Of a stretch of 56,851 nucleotides of DNA, positions 6,797 through 14,772 are shown one piece after another. The DNA is taken from assembly GCA_000830295.1 (NCBI GenBank), contig CP010425.1, forward strand, positions 238,033 to 294,883. The letters are read 5' to 3'. The stretch comes from an archaeon GW2011_AR15. Its GTDB lineage: Archaea; Nanobdellota; Nanobdellia; Woesearchaeales; GW2011-AR15. Each line of letters starts with the position of its first letter. The first letter of the stretch is position 1. The notes beneath the pieces are model-generated. The model was not told the DNA's origin. It ran no database searches and worked only from the letters and a program-made list of their open reading frames with translations. A program made the translations under genes and the position numbers.

Positions 6797-7499
6797 GATT
6801 ATCCTGCCTACATGGCCCGTGGTTCTGTCAACAGCACTTGTTGATTCTATCAACCCCTGCGCAATCGGCGTCCTTGTAATAATGATTGCCACCCTTCTGA
6901 AACTTTCCAATAACAGAAAAAAGATGCTTAGTATCGGCATAATCTATATAACCACGGTTTTCCTGACATACCTTGCAGCAGGATTCGGCCTGCTCACATT
7001 CATACAGAAATTCCCCGGCATCAGCATCTATCTCGGCTGGATTGTGGGAGTCATTGTAATAGCAATGGGTTTTATAGAAATAAAGGACTTCTTCTGGTAT
7101 GGCCAGGGTTTCTCTCTCCAGATTCCTAAAAAACATGCAAAAACAATTATGGAGAAGATAAACAACCTTACTGCGGGCGGCAGCATTTTTCTGGGGATAT
7201 TCGTCGCTGCTGTAGAGCTTCCGTGCACAGGAGGGCCGTATCTCGCAATAACAACAGCACTGGCTAAAATCGGGCTGTCATGGAAAGTATTCTGGCTGCT
7301 TGTTATCTATAACATCATATTCGTGATGCCTTTGATTGTCATACTGCTGCTTGTGTATTTTGGCGTCGATGCAAATAAGATAAGGGACTGGAAAGACAGC
7401 AAGAAAAAATGGATGAGGCTTTTCGCCGGTCTGCTTCTGATAGGGCTTGGCGTGCTGCTTATACTGTTTGCCAACGGGACCATCACACTGACAATCTAA
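6786..7499 (+). CDS. CcdA/DsbD-type membrane thiol transporter
   Basis: Polytopic membrane protein (237 aa, about six segments) of the cytochrome c biogenesis transmembrane family, which moves reducing equivalents across the membrane. The two conserved buried Cys are in SINPCAIGVL (Cys25) and VELPCTGGPYL (Cys147). It starts with GTG at 6786 and overlaps the upstream gene by 11 bases, so translation is probably coupled. With VKOR making disulfides, this gene would supply the reducing arm. It lacks the periplasmic domains of bacterial DsbD. Confidence 0.88.
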   Translation: MAVEIILPTWPVVLSTALVDSINPCAIGVLVIMIATLLKLSNNRKKMLSIGIIYITTVFLTYLAAGFGLLTFIQKFPGISIYLGWIVGVIVIAMGFIEIKDFFWYGQGFSLQIPKKHAKTIMEKINNLTAGGSIFLGIFVAAVELPCTGGPYLAITTALAKIGLSWKVFWLLVIYNIIFVMPLIVILLLVYFGVDANKIRDWKDSKKKWMRLFAGLLLIGLGVLLILFANGTITLTI

Positions 7500-7500
7500 A

Positions 7501-7941
7501 ATGAAATTCAAAAAAATTAATTTTGGCCATATAGACGACATGATAATCGCCTGGATGGACAGGTGGGGAGTAACGCTGCTGAGGTATTCCCTTGCCATAG
7601 TCTTTATATGGTTCGGCATCCTGAAGCCGTTCGGATTAAGCTCAGCTACAGACATGGTGGCAAAGACCGTCTACTGGGTTGACCCTGCATGGTTCATACC
7701 TTTTCTCGGCTGGTGGGAGGTTGTTATCGGGGTCTGCCTGCTCTATAAGCCCATGGTAAGAGCCGGGATATTTCTCATGGCCCTGCAGATGGCGGGCACT
7801 TTCCTGCCTATGATACTGCTTCCTGATGTCGTCTATGTGCAATTTCCTTTCGTGCTTACGCTGGAAGGCCAGTACATCGTCAAGAATATTGTGCTGATAA
7901 GCGCTGCAATAGTTGTAGGAAGCAAAGTAAAAGAAAAATAA
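7501..7941 (+). CDS. DoxX/DUF417-like membrane protein
   Basis: 146 aa with four membrane segments. It has the family look of DoxX/YkgB-like small quinone-linked proteins: WGVTLLRYSLAIVFIWFGILKPFG in helix 1 and FLGWWEVVIGVCLLYKP in helix 2. It follows the CcdA-like gene by one base, so it closes the redox operon. DoxX relatives are linked to quinone-dependent thiol or thiosulfate oxidation, which would suit a quinone-coupled role beside VKOR; that is inference. Confidence 0.75.
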   Translation: MKFKKINFGHIDDMIIAWMDRWGVTLLRYSLAIVFIWFGILKPFGLSSATDMVAKTVYWVDPAWFIPFLGWWEVVIGVCLLYKPMVRAGIFLMALQMAGTFLPMILLPDVVYVQFPFVLTLEGQYIVKNIVLISAAIVVGSKVKEK

Positions 7942-7950
7942 TGCCACAGC

Positions 7951-7985
7951 AAATTATATAAACAACTTTCTTTTTAGAGAATTCT
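7951..7985 (+). promoter_or_regulatory. Promoter of the OB-fold gene with shared 19-base element
   Basis: AAATTATATAAAC (7951-7963) is a TATA box; TTTCTTTTTAGAGAATTCT (7967-7985) follows and ends at the expected start site. The same 19-mer with one change occurs at the same place before the gene at 8360. It contains the palindrome GAGAATTCTC (7977-7986). Confidence 0.5.
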
Positions 7986-7986
7986 C

Positions 7987-8271
7987 ATGGCAATAAAAGA
8001 TTTAGAAGTGAACCAAAGCAAAGTTGATGTTGAAGGAAAGATAACCGAGCTTGGAGAGGTAAGGGAATTCTCAAAGTTCGGCAGGGAAGGAAGAGTATGC
8101 AACGCCACAGTCAAGGACGATTCAGGCTCTGTAAAGCTGACACTGTGGAATGAGCAGATTGACATGGTCAAGGAAGGAGATACAGTCAAGGTAAAAAACG
8201 GCTATGTCAAGGAATGGCAGGGCGAAAAGCAGCTTTCTGTAGGAAAATACGGCAGCCTTGAAATCGTGTAA
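7987..8271 (+). CDS. Single-domain OB-fold nucleic-acid-binding protein (RPA/SSB-like)
   Basis: 94 aa, one OB fold of the archaeal RPA-like single-stranded DNA-binding type: VDVEGKITELGEVREFSKFGREGRVCNATVKDDSGSVK, then LTLWNEQIDMVKEGDTVKVKNGYVKEWQG. These are the strand and loop signatures of RPA OB domains (D-x-SGS-x-KLTLW). No zinc finger or acidic tail. The ATG lies only a few bases after the predicted transcription start, so it is probably leaderless. A role as stand-alone SSB or as subunit of a larger RPA is open. Confidence 0.85.
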   Translation: MAIKDLEVNQSKVDVEGKITELGEVREFSKFGREGRVCNATVKDDSGSVKLTLWNEQIDMVKEGDTVKVKNGYVKEWQGEKQLSVGKYGSLEIV

Positions 8272-8310
8272 TAGATTCTACAAGGCCCATAATAATGTAA
8301 AAGCACAGAA

Positions 8311-8344
8311 ACCTTTATAATTAAATTTCTTTTTAGGGAATTCT
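8311..8344 (+). promoter_or_regulatory. Second promoter with the shared 19-base element
   Basis: CCTTTATAATTAAA (about 8311-8324) as TATA box and TTTCTTTTTAGGGAATTCT (8326-8344), one mismatch from the element at 7967-7985. A GGGGGTT ribosome site follows before the ATG at 8360. The GAATTC core is kept but the outer palindrome is lost. Confidence 0.45.
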
Positions 8345-8359
8345 AATAGGGGGTTAAAA

Positions 8360-8827
8360 ATGTCATCAGTATTAGAAGAAGTAACAGAGTCAAACTGGAG
8401 GCAACTGGCACTTCATGTCGCTCAAGAAATTTTTCCGAAAGGAAGTCTCGTAGACTGGCACTATGCGGGAATAGAATTCGGGCTAGTGGCTTCAATTAGC
8501 AAAACTGGAAAAATCACAATACAAAGAGGAAAACTCCCTCTTGAAAAAGTAACGGATAGCGAGGGGAGCGGCGGGACTTACGGAAAGTTCTGGTATCGGG
8601 CAAATTTAATAGAATTCACCCCGCATACAAAAGAAAGCTTAGCCCATCTTCTCGAGGCTCCAAGAACAAGATTTACTCCTCGCTGCTTCTATGGGACAGA
8701 TTGGAGAGAAAGGGGATATGACAGCCCAATAGAATGGTATCAGGTAAAAGGGAACAGGGGTTTAATTCTTGGAAAGCCGAAAATCACAGAAAATGGTTTA
8801 ATAATGGAGGAGCATTATTCTCCTTAG
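8360..8827 (+). CDS. Hypothetical protein, 155 aa
   Basis: Not recognised. Soluble and mixed alpha/beta in look, rich in Gly and aromatic residues (SGGTYGKFWYRANLIEFTPH; RFTPRCFYGTDWRERGYDSPIEWYQV). A GGGGGTTAAAA ribosome site precedes the ATG. Its promoter shares a 19-base element with the OB-fold gene before it, which suggests joint regulation. No catalytic motif can be named. Confidence 0.65.
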   Translation: MSSVLEEVTESNWRQLALHVAQEIFPKGSLVDWHYAGIEFGLVASISKTGKITIQRGKLPLEKVTDSEGSGGTYGKFWYRANLIEFTPHTKESLAHLLEAPRTRFTPRCFYGTDWRERGYDSPIEWYQVKGNRGLILGKPKITENGLIMEEHYSP

Positions 8828-8906
8828 GGTTTCAGTGCGGGCTTTGTCCCAGAAATAACTTTTTTATCCACTTAAGTTTAAAAACTGTTTCTGATTCCTT
8901 TTTTAT

Positions 8907-9902
8907 ATGGATGAATTAGTCAGGAAAGCGTCAGCAACCTATTCAAAGAATTTTCCGGCTGAAACGCATTTTGAAAGGGCAATATTCATCTCATGGTTCT
9001 GCGCCAAGCCAACGTGCAAGTTCTGCTATATGTACACTATAAAAGACAAGATAAAGAACCCTAGGCAGGCAAGGAGAAGGCTTGAATCCATATTTGCCGA
9101 GGCCCTTATATGCAGAATATGCAGCTGGGAGATCGGGTTTCTTTCTGCAGGAATCGCCTCCTGGGCAACTTCAGAGCTGAAAGAAGTGCTTGACGGCCTT
9201 TACAAAATTACAGGGAAAAAGCAGTGGCTTAATCTTGGTGTGCTGAAAGAAAGACAGATAAAAGAGCTTTTGCCGTATATAGAAGGGATTACGGGAACTG
9301 TTGAATGCGTAAATGAGGAATTAAGGAGAGACATTGTCCCTGACAAGCCGCTTGATGAGATTGACAGGATGTTTGAAATTGCGGATAAATACGAAATTAA
9401 GAAAGCAATCACAATTATAGTCGGGCTGGGAGAGACAATTGAGGATTTCCCAAGATTCACGGAGCTTGTCAGGAAATGGAAAGTTGACAGGATAAATTTC
9501 TACAGGCTGGTGCCCCATGAAGACGCGCCTTTTGAGAATGGGCCTGAAACCGGCTATTATATTGAATGGATAGCAAAAACAAGGATTGAATTCCCCAAAA
9601 TAGAGATAATCGCAGGCTCATGGCCTGACAGGACAACTGAAGTCCCTCTTCTGCTGGAAGCCGGGGCAAATGCAATAACAAAGTTTCCTGCAATAAAGAT
9701 GTTCGGAAAAAAGCCTGCGCATGAGATAGAGGAAGGGGCAGAAAAGGCAGGAAGGAAATTCCTGAGCAACATGACAGTGTATCCTGATGTTGATATTGAC
9801 AAGGAGCTTGGTAAGCTGGATTTTGATCATGCCATGAAAGACAAAATAAGGGAAAAATACCTGAAATATTATAAGAATCTGAAAAAATATGAAGCCAAAT
9901 AG
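8907..9902 (+). CDS. Radical SAM protein (BioB/HydE-like barrel)
   Basis: 331 aa. The [4Fe-4S]-binding loop is CAKPTCKFCYMY: Cys32, Cys37 and Cys40, spaced CX4CX2C rather than the usual CX3CX2C. Downstream are barrel features of the family: IGFLSAG, the strand with GTVECVNEELR (family ExxN), TIIVGLGET, NFYRLVPHEDAPF and GANAITKFPAIKMFG. The last two recall biotin-synthase and HydE-like proteins. The ATG is leaderless (TATA AAGTTTAAAAAC at 8874-8885). Product unknown; no cofactor-biosynthesis genes adjoin it. Confidence 0.85.
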   Translation: MDELVRKASATYSKNFPAETHFERAIFISWFCAKPTCKFCYMYTIKDKIKNPRQARRRLESIFAEALICRICSWEIGFLSAGIASWATSELKEVLDGLYKITGKKQWLNLGVLKERQIKELLPYIEGITGTVECVNEELRRDIVPDKPLDEIDRMFEIADKYEIKKAITIIVGLGETIEDFPRFTELVRKWKVDRINFYRLVPHEDAPFENGPETGYYIEWIAKTRIEFPKIEIIAGSWPDRTTEVPLLLEAGANAITKFPAIKMFGKKPAHEIEEGAEKAGRKFLSNMTVYPDVDIDKELGKLDFDHAMKDKIREKYLKYYKNLKKYEAK

Positions 9903-9908
9903 CCGGCC

Positions 9909-10259
9909 TTATTCTACCCCGTAGTCGAAATCCTTATATTTTCCTGAGTCAGCAACCAGCTGGTCTTTTTCTTCCTTAGGGCTAACCGTGACTTTCTGCG
10001 GGGTGTTAAATTTAAACTCCTTCATTTCCAGTCCCTTTGCCAGGTTGATATTCCCGCAGTTTATGCAGTTAAAATAGGGGCCGTATTTGCCTGTCTTCAG
10101 CTCAAGGTAGGAGCCGCATGCGCATTTTATATCGGGGAGGACCTCCTCTTTATGCTTAGTGCATACATTCAGCCCCTGCCTGTTCCTGGCAATTGCCCTG
10201 TCCCCGCAAAAGGGGCATTTCTCTTCTTTGTACTGCCCGTATCTCTTTGGGATAAACAT
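9909..10259 (-). CDS. Zinc-ribbon protein, 116 aa
   Basis: Two Cys-rich units: CPFCG with CTKH (residues about 15-35) and KCACGSYLELKTGKYGPYFNCINCG (about 45-70). The second resembles the zinc finger at the C-terminus of bacterial-type topoisomerase I, where LxLKxGKYGxFxxC is typical. A charged tail without motifs follows. A DNA- or RNA-binding role is likely but not provable here. It converges on the radical SAM gene (6-base gap) and shares a divergent promoter region with the membrane protein at 10333. Confidence 0.75.
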   Translation of the reverse strand: MFIPKRYGQYKEEKCPFCGDRAIARNRQGLNVCTKHKEEVLPDIKCACGSYLELKTGKYGPYFNCINCGNINLAKGLEMKEFKFNTPQKVTVSPKEEKDQLVADSGKYKDFDYGVE

Positions 10260-10332
10260 ACTTTCTCAGGTTTGGAGATGTTTTAAATACCTTTGCATAA
10301 CTATTAATATCAAACCCTTTTAATCAGCATAA

Positions 10333-10917
10333 ATGAAAAACAATATTGTCTATGAGCTGCTTAAGCAGGGCAGCAGGCTTCTTGACGATGTGCTAAAGGA
10401 CAGGAAGAAGTTTCTTGTTTCTATCCTGCTTGTTCTTCTTGGCGTCCTTACAGTCATAAAATTTGAAAGGATATTTTTCACTGCTGTCCTTATAGGCCTC
10501 GGAGTAGTCTCCCTTGCTTATATCAGGTTTTTCAGGTATGCACATTATGTCGGTATAGAGTTGTGCATGATGGCGACTGTGCTCATCAGCCTGGCATATG
10601 GGTCTGCTGCAGGGGCAGTTGCAGGCTTTGCAACAATAACAGGAGCGCTTGTGCTGAGCGGCTATTTCAAGCCGAGCTACATTGTGTCTGTAATCGCCCT
10701 TCCTATGGTCGGGCTTATTGTGCCTTTCTTTTCTGCTCTGAATCTGTGGCAACTTGGAGTGCTTATGACGGTGCTCTATGACCTTTTTGTCCTGCCATTA
10801 TACATAATGATGGGAAGCAAAATAGAATCCTCTGCTGTGTTTTTCATAACACATGTGCTTTTCAATTATTGGGTGTTCACGACAATAGCGCCGTTCTTCT
10901 ATACTCTGATAATTTAA
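10333..10917 (+). CDS. Multispanning membrane protein, 194 aa
   Basis: About six membrane segments after an amphipathic N-terminus (MKNNIVYELLKQGSRLLDDVLKDRKKF). Small-residue-rich helices (YGSAAGAVAGFATITGALVLSGYF) suggest close packing, as in small transporters or channels. No family recognised. Leaderless start with a TATA-like stretch in the divergent spacer. Confidence 0.7.
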   Translation: MKNNIVYELLKQGSRLLDDVLKDRKKFLVSILLVLLGVLTVIKFERIFFTAVLIGLGVVSLAYIRFFRYAHYVGIELCMMATVLISLAYGSAAGAVAGFATITGALVLSGYFKPSYIVSVIALPMVGLIVPFFSALNLWQLGVLMTVLYDLFVLPLYIMMGSKIESSAVFFITHVLFNYWVFTTIAPFFYTLII

Positions 10918-10932
10918 AGAAAAAGTAAGAAA

Positions 10933-11388
10933 TTAAATTGAAGGCCCGTTGCTATATTCTGCTTGCGGAAGAGGCTTCCCTTCTACTGGGAAATAGGCAA
11001 CAAGCATCCTGTTTGCAAGAAGCTCAATGCTGTTTCCTCCCATATCTTTTGCCACTACAACCGGAATCTCTATCTTATCATGTGGGGCTTTTCTTTCGAA
11101 TCCTTCCATTACTCTGCTGGAGATATCATAGATGTCTCTCAAGTTTGATGATGGCAGCAAACGCCCTACGTCCTGATGCAAGGCAACCAGACTTGTGTAA
11201 GGCCTGATTTCAGCAGCACCTTTTCCATTCATATATACAAGCTCCAGATCCCTTTCTGCCCATCCTAAAGTCAGGTCCCTGTCCTGCGTCAGGGCGAATG
11301 CTGGCAGATTGTTATAATCAAGCGGCACTATTCTTGTAGGCCTCTTTGCTGTTTTTAATGATTTTGAACCATTACCATTGCTTGGCAT
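10933..11388 (-). CDS. Hypothetical protein, 151 aa
   Basis: Not recognised. After a basic N-terminal tail (about 20 residues, Lys/Arg/Ser-rich) comes a soluble domain with ALTQDRDLTLGWAERDLELVYMNGKGAAEI and later VMEGFERKAPHDKIEIPVVVAKDMGGNSIEL. The pattern of a short strand, an N-G-A turn and later strands recalls PAS-like sensor domains, but this is weak. Convergent with the membrane protein at 10333 and divergent from lysS. Confidence 0.6.
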   Translation of the reverse strand: MPSNGNGSKSLKTAKRPTRIVPLDYNNLPAFALTQDRDLTLGWAERDLELVYMNGKGAAEIRPYTSLVALHQDVGRLLPSSNLRDIYDISSRVMEGFERKAPHDKIEIPVVVAKDMGGNSIELLANRMLVAYFPVEGKPLPQAEYSNGPSI

Positions 11389-11543
11389 TTTTATCTTCCT
11401 CCTATGAAGTATGAAAAGGGTTAACCTGAACTTATATAAAAACGCGGTGTTATTATTTTAACAAATATTTTTAGTGATTGTTATATTCTCTATTCCCGTT
11501 ATTTAGCAATCTTTTTATAAACTATGAGATTTAACCAGATGAT

Positions 11544-13205
11544 ATGGGAGATCTTGACGTGAATCACTGGGCTGACCAGATTGCAGATGAAGTCATTGAA
11601 AGGGTCGAAAAAGACTCTGTTCTCAAAAAACAAGTCGCCAAGACAGGCTACTTCATCTATGACGAGAAAACCCCTTCAGGAGTCATACATATAGGCAGCG
11701 GAAGAGGCTGGGTTATCCATGATGCCATTGCAAAGGCACTGAAGGACAAGGGGAAGAAAGCAAGATTTGTGCTGAGCAGCGATGACATGGACCCGCTGGA
11801 CAAGCCATCAAAAGAACTGAGCAAAGAAGATAATGAGAAATATATAGGAATTCCATTCAGGTATATCCCGAGCCCTGTAAAGGGCTACAAAAATTTCGGG
11901 GAATATTATTTCAGGCAGTGCACTGACCTTTTTCCCAGATTCGGCATAGAGGCAGAACTGGAAAGCACAGGAGAAGAGTATGAAAAAGGGACTTTCAACA
12001 AAGCAATAAAGACTGCTCTTGACAATGCTGACAAGGTGCAGAAGGTTTATGCTGAGCTTTATGGGGAAGATGTTGCTGCTGCAAACAAGCTTCCGTTCAA
12101 TGTAAAGTGCCCGAAGTGCGGGAAGATAGCGACAACTCTTGCAATCGAGTGGGACAGGAAGAAAGAAGAGATTTATTTTGAATGCTCTGACAAGGTTGTT
12201 GAGTGGGCAAAGGGCTGCGGCCACAAAGGCTGGATCTCCCCCTACAACGGCAACGGAAAATTCCCCTGGAAAGTTGAGTGGGCTGCAAAATGGCCCTCAA
12301 AAGGCGTAATAGCAGAGACAGCAGGAAAAGACCATTTCACAAAAGGCGGCTCAAGGACAATTGCGTGCAGGATTTCTGTGGATGTCTTCAATTATCCTCC
12401 CCCATATCCGAGCAATGGATACTACACCGGCCAGGGCTATGAGTTTTTCACAGTAGGCGGTAAGAAAATGTCAACAAGCAAGGGAAGGGGAATCGGGTTT
12501 GCAGAGTCTGTGAACTTTGCTCCTGCAAAAATGCTGAGGTTCCTCCTTATAAGGACAAGGCCGAATGCCGTGATTGATTTCGACCCTTATGGGACAAACG
12601 ACATTATCCTGCTTTACGAGAGATATGATACAGCAGAAAGAGTGTATTTCGGCAAGCAGGACCTCGGGGAAAAAGAGAACATCAAGCAGAAGAGGATATA
12701 TGAGCTGAGCCATATCGGAAAGATACCAACGCAGATGCCTCCGCAGATATCGCTTGTGCATGCCGCAACCCTCGTTCAGATATTTGACAGTAAAGATGAT
12801 ATAATAGAAAACCTGAAGCAGACAGGCCACATAAAAAAAGGAACTACAAAGGAAAGCATAGATTATGTAAAGGACAGGCTGGATTTTGCTGAAAAGTGGG
12901 TCAAGGAATTTGCAGACGAGCAGTACAGGTTTGAGCTGCAAAAAAAAGCCCCCGATGTGAAGCTTGATGCAAAACAGGTAAAAGCCATAAGGACACTGGC
13001 AAAAAAATTAAGGGAAAAGGAATGGGATGAGAAATCCCTGTACGATGAATTCTACAATATTGCAAGGGATGAGGCAGGAATAGAGCCAAAAGAGCTTTTC
13101 ACAGCTGCATATCTTGTTTTGCTGAACAGGGAAAGAGGACCGAAGCTTGCTCCCTTTCTGCTTGCTGCAAAAGAAAAGGCAATAAAATTATTTGAAGCTA
13201 TTTAA
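11544..13205 (+). CDS. lysS: Lysyl-tRNA synthetase, class I
   Basis: Archaeal/spirochete class I LysRS, 553 aa. The HIGH-type motif is HIGSGRG (near residue 50), the KMSKS-type motif is KKMSTSKGRG (near residue 308), and the zinc-binding segment is CPKCGK followed by CSD and CGHKGW (about residues 190-231). A helical anticodon-binding C-terminus completes the usual length. The start is close to leaderless: TATA TTTTTATAAAC about 25-30 bases before the ATG. A 7-bp hairpin follows the stop. Confidence 0.96.
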   Translation: MGDLDVNHWADQIADEVIERVEKDSVLKKQVAKTGYFIYDEKTPSGVIHIGSGRGWVIHDAIAKALKDKGKKARFVLSSDDMDPLDKPSKELSKEDNEKYIGIPFRYIPSPVKGYKNFGEYYFRQCTDLFPRFGIEAELESTGEEYEKGTFNKAIKTALDNADKVQKVYAELYGEDVAAANKLPFNVKCPKCGKIATTLAIEWDRKKEEIYFECSDKVVEWAKGCGHKGWISPYNGNGKFPWKVEWAAKWPSKGVIAETAGKDHFTKGGSRTIACRISVDVFNYPPPYPSNGYYTGQGYEFFTVGGKKMSTSKGRGIGFAESVNFAPAKMLRFLLIRTRPNAVIDFDPYGTNDIILLYERYDTAERVYFGKQDLGEKENIKQKRIYELSHIGKIPTQMPPQISLVHAATLVQIFDSKDDIIENLKQTGHIKKGTTKESIDYVKDRLDFAEKWVKEFADEQYRFELQKKAPDVKLDAKQVKAIRTLAKKLREKEWDEKSLYDEFYNIARDEAGIEPKELFTAAYLVLLNRERGPKLAPFLLAAKEKAIKLFEAI

Positions 13206-13210
13206 ACGGG

Positions 13211-13232
13211 CTGAGATAGACTTCAATCTCAG
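13211..13232 (+). terminator. Hairpin after lysS
   Basis: CTGAGAT (13211-13217) and ATCTCAG (13226-13232) form a perfect 7-bp stem with an 8-base loop, starting five bases after the lysS stop. No long T-tract follows directly, so termination or 3'-end protection is only suggested. Confidence 0.35.
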
Positions 13233-13315
13233 TAAAATGTTGTGCTATGCCCGGTAGGCTATGCTGCAGATACACCGAGAAAAAAGATAAGATTCAATGA
13301 AGAATATGTGTTTTT

Positions 13316-14020
13316 TTAATAGTCTAAAAGATTTCCCGGCTTTTCTTTTTTGGTCTCTCCTGTGATTTTTGATTCCCTATATCTGCAGTATTCACATCCC
13401 TCTGTTTCTTTCGGCATCGGGCCGTCCAGAACTTCAAGTGCTCTTTTCAGCAGTTCCTCAGCAATCCTGTTGTGTGTGTTTATCTTTATCAGGTCCCTGT
13501 GGAATATGAATACATTGTCCACGACCTTGTCAGGGTGGTAGAAAAGGAGATAGGAGAAATCTTCTGTCTCATAGCCGTTTTTCCTCAGCAGATAATTGTA
13601 AAGCGCCTGCTGCTCAATATAATGCACATGCGTATCATCTTTTACAGGATAGCCTCTTGTCTTATAGTCCAGCACTATCAGTTTTTTTCCTTTTAGAAGA
13701 AGGGCATCAATTGCGCCCTTAAGCAGAAATCTTTCTGTGTCATACTGTATCCCTGTATAATTTGACCTCCATTTTTCAAGAAGCTTAAGGTCCGGGAAGA
13801 GTTTGACATTCTTCATCTCCTCCCTGCCGTCAAGCTCTGGCGGAAGTTCTCCTTTCCTGGTGAAAGAGTCAAAATGCTCTTTCAGTATCCTGTCCATACC
13901 GCTGGGAAGGGACGGAAAGATTCCCCTTGGCCTTATTATCTCCGTGTTATAGTGGAGCCAGAAGCATTTGGGGCATTCCTTCAGCAGGCCTATCTGGGAT
14001 GGTGAGAACTTGTATTTCAT
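13316..14020 (-). CDS. PD-(D/E)XK nuclease, Cas4/RecB-like, with Fe-S cysteines
   Basis: 234 aa. The nuclease core is visible as GAID (Asp105), then IVLDYKTRG (Asp118, Lys120), and QQALYNYLL as the QxxxY motif. Four Cys frame the domain as in Cas4, AddB and other Fe-S RecB-family nucleases: C16PKC19 at the N-terminus and C209EYC212 near the C-terminus. No CRISPR array or cas genes are in the window, so a DNA repair or processing role is more likely than adaptation. Confidence 0.85.
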   Translation of the reverse strand: MKYKFSPSQIGLLKECPKCFWLHYNTEIIRPRGIFPSLPSGMDRILKEHFDSFTRKGELPPELDGREEMKNVKLFPDLKLLEKWRSNYTGIQYDTERFLLKGAIDALLLKGKKLIVLDYKTRGYPVKDDTHVHYIEQQALYNYLLRKNGYETEDFSYLLFYHPDKVVDNVFIFHRDLIKINTHNRIAEELLKRALEVLDGPMPKETEGCEYCRYRESKITGETKKEKPGNLLDY

Positions 14021-14175
14021 TGACAGTATGGATGAACTATATACTTATAATTGTTATGGAGAAATGTCCAGTGAATATTGCTTCGCTCCTGTCCCGTAAA
14101 ATGGCAGCCGCATCATTTTTTTATTGTTGGGTGGACAGAGGTATTTAAAATTAGTTATATGCTGTCATACAGGTC

Positions 14176-14685
14176 CTAGAAAAAGGTGACTAATCCCCTG
14201 TTTCTTGGATCAGAATATACAGACGGCTTTTCTGCGACAGGCTCATAAAGGATCCTGTGCGTCTGGCCTGCAACCTGGTGGGAATTAAACAGTTTTGCTT
14301 CCGGCATCTTCTGCTCTATAGTTACATGATGGCCGAGGAGAGTATCAAATGTCCCGTCCTGGTACATCTCCAAAATATTATATAAGTCTCCACTAGAGTC
14401 GAAAGGCTCCAGCCCTTTTATTTTTGCCTTGTAGAAATTTATCCTTGCCTGTTTCCTCTCTTCTATGATTCTCTCAGCTTCTTTAGAATCTGCGTACATA
14501 AAATCGAATGTTTTGTAGAGAAAGCCTGCCAGGCCTTTTTTTTCTTTCCTTGCCCTGGAATCGTTTACAATTTCAGCCAATTCCATGGTTGTCAGTTCAT
14601 CAAGTGCTGCTCCTGGCACATATGGCATTACTGTTGGGTCCATATAGCGCATTCCAAACGGGTTTGCAGGATCGAAATTTGGCAT
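14176..14685 (-). CDS. Hypothetical protein, 169 aa
   Basis: Not recognised. Soluble, helical and charged: LDELTTMELAEIVNDSRARKEKKG, then KEAERIIEERKQARINFYKAKIKGLEPF. No membrane segment and no metal motif. It stands alone, divergent from the glycosyltransferase-like gene at 14773. Confidence 0.6.
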   Translation of the reverse strand: MPNFDPANPFGMRYMDPTVMPYVPGAALDELTTMELAEIVNDSRARKEKKGLAGFLYKTFDFMYADSKEAERIIEERKQARINFYKAKIKGLEPFDSSGDLYNILEMYQDGTFDTLLGHHVTIEQKMPEAKLFNSHQVAGQTHRILYEPVAEKPSVYSDPRNRGLVTFF

Positions 14686-14772
14686 GCTGGCTGGTGACTG
14701 CAGTTTATATTTAAAGTTAACCCCTGCCTATTTCAGACTAGTTTTAAATATAAGTTTTTTCTCAGGCTAAGT

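Noticed and set aside
13205-13315. Small RNA gene or box C/D RNA after lysS
   Set aside because: Only a short hairpin is seen; C and D boxes in the right order and spacing could not be found.
13316-14020. CRISPR adaptation locus around the Cas4-like nuclease
   Set aside because: No cas1 or cas2 and no spaced direct repeats nearby; Cas4-like folds are common outside CRISPR loci.
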